From contig RQOL01000828.1 in assembly GCA_013076295.1 (NCBI GenBank), positions 4,957,219-5,021,218 of the forward strand: a stretch of DNA of 64,000 bases, in the 5' to 3' direction. The translations under genes were made by a program, and so were the position numbers. The notes under the pieces were generated by a model, which made no database searches, was not told the DNA's origin, and saw nothing but the letters and a program-made list of their open reading frames with translations. This document shows, piece after piece, positions 57,501-64,000 of the stretch; position 1 is the first letter of the stretch, and each line of letters begins with the position of its first letter. The stretch is from Sanderia malayensis (taxonomy: Eukaryota; Cnidaria; Scyphozoa; Semaeostomeae; Pelagiidae).

Positions 57501-57833
57501 TCAAGACCTTCCATTACCAGCTGATTTAACGGTAAGCACAAACTGAATACTTATACCATGCTATGCTTCATTCTTTGTGGATTGAGGTATTCACTAGAGT
57601 AGCTATTCGCAGCATTTGCAATACAGCACTGTCGATAGCAAATGCGTTGTATTGGGGAGGGGGGCTGATTCTTTTCTTTGCTAAATTGATTTTGAAGTAA
57701 GAGTGTCTAAAACTTAGCAAATGGTATTTTCTTGATTTTTGTTGTATTTTATTTGCAGTTACGAAAATGTTTTCTGCGTCGGTCCAGTTGTCCTTTGGTG
57801 CTTTCTGCATTGGCCTACCTTCACGACCGTTGA
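51558..57833 (+). CDS. PINK1: PTEN-induced kinase 1 (PINK1)
   Basis: Exons: 51558-51828, 52545-52622, 52739-52830, 53381-53506, 53674-53733, 54008-54062, 54452-54942, 56053-56107, 56572-56683, 56807-56974, 57447-57531, 57759-57833. All junctions keep frame, giving 555 aa against 581 in human. PINK1 is a mitochondrial Ser/Thr kinase that phosphorylates ubiquitin and Parkin on damaged mitochondria. The first roughly 90 residues are Arg/Ser-rich and almost free of acid, as in a targeting sequence. A short hydrophobic segment follows (about 101-113). The kinase domain has a divergent glycine loop (GNPSSSAA), LAMK with Lys193, HRD at 329-331 within AHRDLKSDN, DFG at 358-360 within IADFGCCLAD, and VDRGGN..LMAPE. 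The PINK1-specific insert after DAFDQETP and the C-terminal extension are both present. The weakest exon is the small one at 54008. Confidence 0.95.
51920..52141. mobile_element. TA-flanked MITE, family C (cgattaaacgccc type)
   Basis: A 222-bp element in PINK1 intron 1 with TA at both edges. TIRs are ccgtaatgcttcgattaaac and the complement of ctgtaatgcttcgattaaat. The interior repeats motifs such as ggaggcgttta and gggggcttttattcga. Fragments of the same style occur at 9808, 15280, 20490, 30880, 47040 and 51415. Confidence 0.75.
55329..56023. mobile_element. Foldback element made of repeated gtcgctga motifs
   Basis: A 695-bp palindromic block in PINK1 intron 7. It starts agcctggtttccatatagtc and ends with the complement. 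TTAA flanks both sides at 55325-55328 and 56024-56027, apart from one extra A on the left. The part to about 55718 is itself a complete palindrome, and the rest is a second, partial copy, so it is a nested dimer. The motif gtcgctga or its complement occurs dozens of times. The right end lies about 29 bp before the exon 8 acceptor. No coding capacity. Confidence 0.85.
56357..56438. repeat. Inverted repeat, left copy (with 59571-59652)
   Basis: About 80 bp in PINK1 intron 8 (core tagatagataaactgtattt) matches the reverse complement of 59571-59652 with few mismatches. The two copies face each other across PINK1 exons 9-12. Confidence 0.85.
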
Positions 57834-58616
57834 TAATGGTGAGTTTGATTTTAAGACCTTTTACGTTGACGTTGTTTAACATGCGCTGCACTCATATTTT
57901 CTCATCTTATAAGCACGATGCACAGATCAATGTTCCTTCTGTTCAAACTCTTTCGGTATCTACGTGTTTCAACTGCTTCCCACCTTTGACCGAAGCTCAT
58001 CTAAGATACTCGTCATTTCTTTCATTTTCTTCAAATCGTGTCAAATATAGTAATGGAAACGAGTTGCTAGTACTTATCTGCAATAGTCATCTGCAGTTTC
58101 AGTTGCTTGAATAAGGTCTTCGAGTTCACGTTCTTGACGCTTCGAAACATTTTTAGTACGGCTTACCAGTTGGAAAATTTTGAAAATTCTTTGATAAATA
58201 CTTCTGGGTGATATTAATGAGCAGTTTGAAGTATCTTTTCTGCTTTGAAATGCTTAGCAAAACCTTTTTAATAAGATTTAAATTAATGAAAGTTTCAATG
58301 CTTGCACAAGACGATGTTTTTGTTGCTAGTTACCATTTTTGATCAGGAACACTGGCTATTTGATGCCTATTTTCCGTTGCTTCCAGATTTGCAACAAAAT
58401 TCTGTCAGTGTGGTGTGATTCATTCCTGATGTTTTTTGGTGGACATAAATTGTGATTTATTACCTTTCTCTATATGTATATATTTGTATATATAAGGATT
58501 ATTGAGCATGTATTGGTCCCAACATTTATTTGACACTGAATTCTATATAAAAGGCCGAATATTGTCTTAGAACTTAAGATCAACATTAATTTATGTAATA
58601 TAGCTAGGCCCGCAAC

Positions 58617-58919
58617 ATGTGTGTTATGCATAGGTTACTGCATTCCCTCGACTGTCGCCATATACTTCATGTATTTATACTTATTCTGTCTATTTTCTTT
58701 ATACTGGTGGCTATACTGTTATTCTGTGCTATTTTGTTTATTGACTATCTTGAATCTAGCGACCTTAACATTTCCTTAGGCAAACGTCTACAGTCAAATG
58801 ACGACCAAGCTTCTAGTTCTCCGATTGGGGCCACATTTTCTAAAAATGTTGAACCTTTGTTCGATATTCCTGTTCACCGTAGGTTCCTGCGCAGAACAAA
58901 AGTTATTCGGTCTGCGTAG
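58617..58919 (+). CDS. Possible small membrane protein (doubtful)
   Basis: An ATG-started frame of 100 codons has one strongly hydrophobic segment (about residues 17-45, FILILSIFFILVAILLF) and a basic tail ending RRTKVIRSA. I do not recognise it. About 50 bp of its coding sequence (58750-58808) is duplicated just downstream at 58943-58992, which suggests local duplication and not coding constraint. It could equally be PINK1 3' UTR or noise. Confidence 0.2.
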   Translation: MCVMHRLLHSLDCRHILHVFILILSIFFILVAILLFCAILFIDYLESSDLNISLGKRLQSNDDQASSSPIGATFSKNVEPLFDIPVHRRFLRRTKVIRSA

Positions 58920-59570
58920 CATAAATATTCGGAGCGCAAGCCTTGAATCTAGCGACCTTAACATTTCCTAAGGCAAACAGTCAGATGACGACCAACCTTG
59001 CCGTCTTGACCTTTGCGACCTCACCCCTCGGTTCCTCAGATTTGATGTGATTGTTCGCTGTGATCAATGTTAAGGAATGTCTGATTAAACAGAGACACTG
59101 TGTGTACTGCCTGAACGGCCAGGTAATAAGAGAAATTTGTGCATCTTGGAAAAGTCATTGCACGAGGCTTTCACTGTTCGATTTTTCAGCGTTTTCAATG
59201 TTAGGGGGTGATTGGCAGTACTGTTTCCCAGCTATTTCTTATCTGAAGATGGACTGGTTCTGTTCCAATGTGTATAAATTTGTTTACTCATTGAAATCGA
59301 CTTTTAAAAGAAATACTTAACAGCACTATTCTGACAATGAGATGTAAATACGTTCTTTAACAGTTAATAAACTGTACGAAAGCTTGTTAGATATATATTT
59401 GTGCTACGTTATACTTGACTATCTGGATGTTTTAACTTTTTTGGTTATTAAAAGTCCAATACTGAGCCTTCTCTATTCCTTGAAGAGCCGAGCACTATTT
59501 TCTTATAAAACTCTTTTTTGTAAAGAAACATGCAGCCAATTTAGTAAAGAGCATTCTTGGGAAAACTCTT

Positions 59571-59652
59571 CAGACTAACCTGGTTCAGCCTCTGTAAATA
59601 CAGTTTATCTATCTACTCATTTACCTATACCTACCAGTTTAGAGACCGTTTT
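59571..59652. repeat. Inverted repeat, right copy (with 56357-56438)
   Basis: Reverse-complement match of the segment at 56357-56438, about 3.1 kb away. It probably derives from a dispersed repeat family. Confidence 0.85.
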
Positions 59653-59704
59653 TGGAGACAATAGCTTTTCTTACATTTCTACTAAAAATGATAGAACAAT
59701 CTTA

Positions 59705-60001
59705 CACACATTTTTTTATAAGAAACTATGCAACATTTTCGTACAAGGGTTTCTTAGTTTCTTATGGTTTCGTACCTAGTTATGGTACGAAAAGTTTCTC
59801 AGCAAGTTTCTTAACATTGTCAAGATTTGTTACAAATCTGTGGGAACGAAGTGCGCAAGTTGTTTTTAACATTTTTCTTGTTAAAACAACATAAAAAGCT
59901 TCTCTTTTTTCAGTCACATAAAATCTCCTACCAAAGTTTCTTAAGTTTTAAAAATAGGGACTTATGGTTTCTTATAAAGGGTTTCTAATAAAAAATGGGT
60001 G
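59705..60001. mobile_element. TA-flanked inverted-repeat element, family A copy 4 (TAAGAAAC type)
   Basis: A 297-bp element flanked by TA. Ends are cacacattttttt plus ataagaaac, and a right end of gtttctaataaaaaatgggtg. The interior repeats gtttctta, with its own cgtac-rich variant sequence. Confidence 0.7.
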
Positions 60002-63000
60002 TACATGAATTATTTGACGAAGAAGGGTAGGAGCAGAAGTGGAAAATAGTAACATATTGCTTGTGGCATTTTCAACCAAGTTGGGCAGTGTGTTGTTGCC
60101 CTGAAGCCAACGCATCAGAATTTGGGGTGTGGTGTTTGAGTCGATGGATAAGCCTAATCTATGAACAATGGAATAAAACTAACTTGAAACAACCCTGATT
60201 ACCCAATCAATATGATTTATAATAATCATGTGTACATCATTGTAACCACAAGCATTGTTTATTTAATAGAATGGTATGTAGCAATGTTAAATGGAGTTTC
60301 AGACAGGAAAGTTTAAGCAATGGGGATTGGATGATTCCATATATAGCTATAGCTACGTGTCTTATACTAATGCACTGTATGTGCAAGTTTTATGTTTCTC
60401 TCTGTGTAGCTAAAAAGACGATTAGTTTTTAATTATGTTGTGATGGCCAGTTTCAGAGGGTATCTCAACCCCGAAAATTGAAATTTAATTGTCGTTTAAT
60501 AATTATTTTCTTCAGTTACCACATAACCTGATCAACTTGTTAACCTTTTTCTGCTGAGTTCGCTTATTTGCGCTTTTAGGGGGTTTTCTGGAAATTCATA
60601 TTCGCACGATATGATAGAATTTCGCAATTTCAACCGAATGCAAGAAAGCTTCTATGTACCCGCCTGTCTATACAGCGAAAAATACGCAACGTCATTAACC
60701 ATGCTTGAGACGTAGCTAAATTGGGCCACATTTCTCTATCCCCCATTGATTTGCATTTCCTTTCCTCCACTTCTGACCAGCATTGTATTTCTTGTAAATT
60801 CATGATTCATTCTCCTCTCTGTTTTTCACTCTCTATTCATCCATTTGCACCTCAATTCACCACAGTCCTCTTTCTTGTCTATCGTTTCTTAAAGACATTA
60901 CACACACATCTAGGCGTGTACGCATCGTAGCTACAAGCAGACCGCCACCAGTCTTTCTCCTCTCATTTCTAATCATTCATCCACTCATCTCTTAGCCATC
61001 ATAATATTTTCCCATACACAAAGATTTCTGTTGAATGTTCGCTTCCTTTTCCAACTTAATTCACATAGTTTATTAGCACTACAGCTAATCTCTATTTAAT
61101 GCTTTTAGAAGTTGTTTTGCATTGCGTAAAAATTCGTGAAATGTTTTTCATATCGTCAACATCACCTCGCCCTTCACTTTGTTCTCTGTTGCTTTCATCT
61201 ATATCAGTCATGCAATGCGTTACTTTATCATGCTTTCAATGGGAGGATTACTTTCTTACTCGACTCGAGAGTAAACTTAAAAGCAATCAATAGCCATTGT
61301 CTCTTTCCATCCATCGGTGTCTGTGCGGGTTTGTGTGTGTTGGTACACACATAATGACTTCGGCGTGTTTGGAAATATTCAGCAACTGTTTTTTATTCTG
61401 AGTAATTTTGAGTTTGTTTTACGTTTCAGTTTTCTTTGATTTTTCAAATGATTCAGGAACACAAATTCTGATCTTTTCAAAACCGTGTGTGATTTCAACA
61501 TGAATCACGTTCAAACAGAACATTGCTTTGTCGCTATGTTTTGCATCATGAAAATCACTCGTAAAATTAATCACCATAAGTCAACCATATTTATTATCAA
61601 TCAATCATCATATACCGTAATCATTAAATATAATTTTTATTATCTCATAATCACCATCATCAACATATAGCATGCATCATCGTCAGCATCATGAATATTG
61701 TTATCATAGATGATCATCATCATTACCCTCTCTTTCAAATAGAGGTTGTTTAGATGGTAGTCGTCTATTGGTTGATCCCCCCTTACCTCGGTCACACGCT
61801 CGAGGTTCCCACGATGTCCTCTGAATATACAGCATTCCGTGTCATTCACGTTTTGTGAGCTTTTACCTAATTTTGCAAACAGAAATTATAGTCGAATCCG
61901 ATGTGATTAGCCTGTTTTTGATATTGGATTTTGGAGTGTTTCAATTCCCTTTTTAGCGAACAGGAAGCTCGAATTAACCTGACAAATGCCCGTTCTGTTT
62001 CATACGTGTCTCTCATTATATTCTATGTATGTGATATTTTCTTTCGGATTTGTATTCTAATTTTAAGCTCGTCAAAGGCTAAACCACTTTAGCTCCATTC
62101 AATTTGCTTCTTATACGGCCTGAAATAGATAGCATATTTCTTTATGCAATTCTTTGTGTTGTAAGTGCCCTTTTGTTTTGTATGCAACGTCACAAGCTCA
62201 AGTGCCATCTTAAAATTTCATGCACATCTCAAAACTGCTACATTGCGTGCGAATGTGTTTCATCTGCAGCATCCACCCAACATTGCAAGCAGGCAACCAC
62301 ATTGTGACACCTTGGGACACGTTTCACATGGTCCTGTGTGGTTCTATGCAGCTGCTACTTGTGTGGTATAGTCGACCGTTCCATAAGCCCCCGAAATGTT
62401 CTTAATTAATCAGCATGGACACTTGGTCTTATAAAATGGAGATTTTTTTAACAGCAGAATTCAGTAATCCGTAGTAATTAGTTTTAAAACTATAAGTATC
62501 ATTGATACTTTTAATCGGACAGCAGTATAATTGCTGAGAATTTATCATTATTATTATTGTTATCACTATTATTATTATTATTATTATTATCATCATTCTC
62601 CTTCTATTGTCAGTGGTTGAGACAAACTGTTAAAAGAAAGTACAGGAAGCCATTTCTTATTAATGGCAAGCCCCTGTTTTAATAGGCCTTTTAAGGCCCC
62701 AATTGGGATGCATATCGGCTCTTTTTACGCCGGCCTAAATTAAGCGCCGGTTTATTTTAGCGTCATTTCGAGCTGTTTTTACACCATTCACAGAGCAAGT
62801 AAAGGAAAAATTTTAGATTTATTGATATTTTACGCACTTCTGTCTAATGTTAGTCAATTCCTCGTCAAGCTGCGCTCCTATGTCATGGTTCTCCTCCCTA
62901 GTTTCCCAAATTTCTCCGTTATCGTTTGAATTTGCTTTTTGACAACAGTTTCTATTTTCTATGCACTAAGTGTGTGTTCCTGTCTTTCTAAAATTTCGTG

Positions 63001-64000
63001 CGCACAGCAAGCAAATATGAGTATCAGAAGATTATTAGCGCTTTTTGAGAAAGGTTCCAGATGTTGTGCTTTTTCGCGCCGCGCAACAATAACAATTGAG
63101 GGCCGGCGTGGAAAAGACCCATAAGGTACTTAATCAGCATGAACATTTATTTTGCTCGACAATATCAAGATTTTTCTTGTTATATAGCTAAGAGCAATGC
63201 CTTTGAAAATACTGAGGTTGAACATTTCCAAAAGTTAAAGGAAATTAATGGAGATCGACGAATGGCAATGAAAAATGTTCTGTAATAAATCTGTAAGCAC
63301 TTTCGACGTTTGCGTTAAATTCACCAGCCCATATATGTTGTATATGTATATCCCTCGTCGACTGACAACGCTATAGCTCCTGGTGTGGAAAGATTGTTCG
63401 TACCCAGTCTTGTTTATCACGAAATGCGAAATATACGATGACACAATGCTGAGCACAACACGAAATGGTGCACTATGCTTGTGTAAACAACAAGCTATGT
63501 TGACATTGACTATGTATAAACTTTTATTCATCGTCTAATTATTTTCTGATTATGTCTCATTGTTAGGCCGATTCTTTTCCCATTATACCGTGTGATGAGT
63601 TCTTTGTAAATCGGCAATTTGCCCCAGACAAGGTCAACTAAAGATTGATTGCCTAATAATAGGCCTAAAGCTGCATCCTACGGATAGACTTATCAATCAT
63701 TCCTCATGGGGCATAAATAGAATTCTTTCGCCGTGTATACTCGCATTTGTGTACGCATAATCAGGATGGCGTTATTTGTCATGTGCGCGCCCTGTTGCTG
63801 TTGTTCTTTTACCTTACTACAACGCACGTGATGCATTGACAACTCGCCTGCACCTGATGCAGAGACAAATGCACGCAGTTGGTTTTTGTTGCAACGCGTA
63901 TAAGCTGTGCACTTTCCCATCGCCAATTACTGCAGTGTTGTGCGACATACCGAGTGTAGATTAAGCTAACTATATTTGTAATGGGAGTGGTAGAGGCAGT

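Larger units (their letters stand above)
57834..64000. other. Region downstream of PINK1, no confident gene
   Basis: Holds the PINK1 3' region, then AT-rich DNA with a family A element (59705), an inverted repeat (59571) and a (tta)n run near 62545-62590. Many short frames are present, none with recognisable domains or convincing splice partners. Confidence 0.45.

Noticed and set aside
61640..61849. Frame rich in acidic residues near a cat/atc-rich tract
   Set aside because: It is produced by low-complexity trinucleotides and has no coding evidence.

Overview
The window is intron-rich nuclear DNA from an animal. Coding exons are short and bounded by GT-AG introns, and the genes are metazoan: a kinesin-2 adaptor, PINK1, a TRAF adaptor, and a secreted CCP-trypsin protease. 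The DNA is AT-rich and packed with satellites, minisatellites and small inverted-repeat transposons. An STKLD1-type kinase with ARM repeats and vertebrate-like gene structures point to a slowly evolving invertebrate, perhaps an early-branching one such as a cnidarian. That is inference; I cannot name the species.

Layout. 1-6114 is a 184-bp satellite array, probably continuing off the left edge. 6648-7372 holds an inverted-repeat element and a non-LTR retrotransposon 3' end. Six protein genes follow, with exon structures built here by joining frames across splice sites. They are a flavin-containing monooxygenase (+, 7536-9530, 3 exons, 527 aa), KIFAP3 (+, 10252-16691, 11 exons, 812 aa), STKLD1-like kinase plus ARM repeats (-, 29804-18234, 28 exons, 658 aa), CCP-trypsin protease (+, 30351-33361, 6 exons, 364 aa), TRAF3-like adaptor (-, 47644-34912, 7 exons, 560 aa) and PINK1 (+, 51558-57833, 12 exons, 555 aa). 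KIFAP3 and the kinase are convergent. The kinase and protease are divergent, about 550 bp apart. 57834-64000 shows no gene I can support.

The genes do not form a pathway. KIFAP3 serves ciliary transport, PINK1 mitochondrial quality control, TRAF immune signalling, the protease an extracellular cascade, and FMO xenobiotic oxidation.

The most unusual signal is in the repeats. Several inverted-repeat element families are built almost entirely from one short motif repeated in both orientations. In one family the variable base of that motif is largely uniform inside each copy but differs between copies. The kinase gene has its activation-segment exon squeezed between two long minisatellites, a 12-nt microexon, and a probable GC-AG intron. 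Near-perfect hairpins recur in introns.
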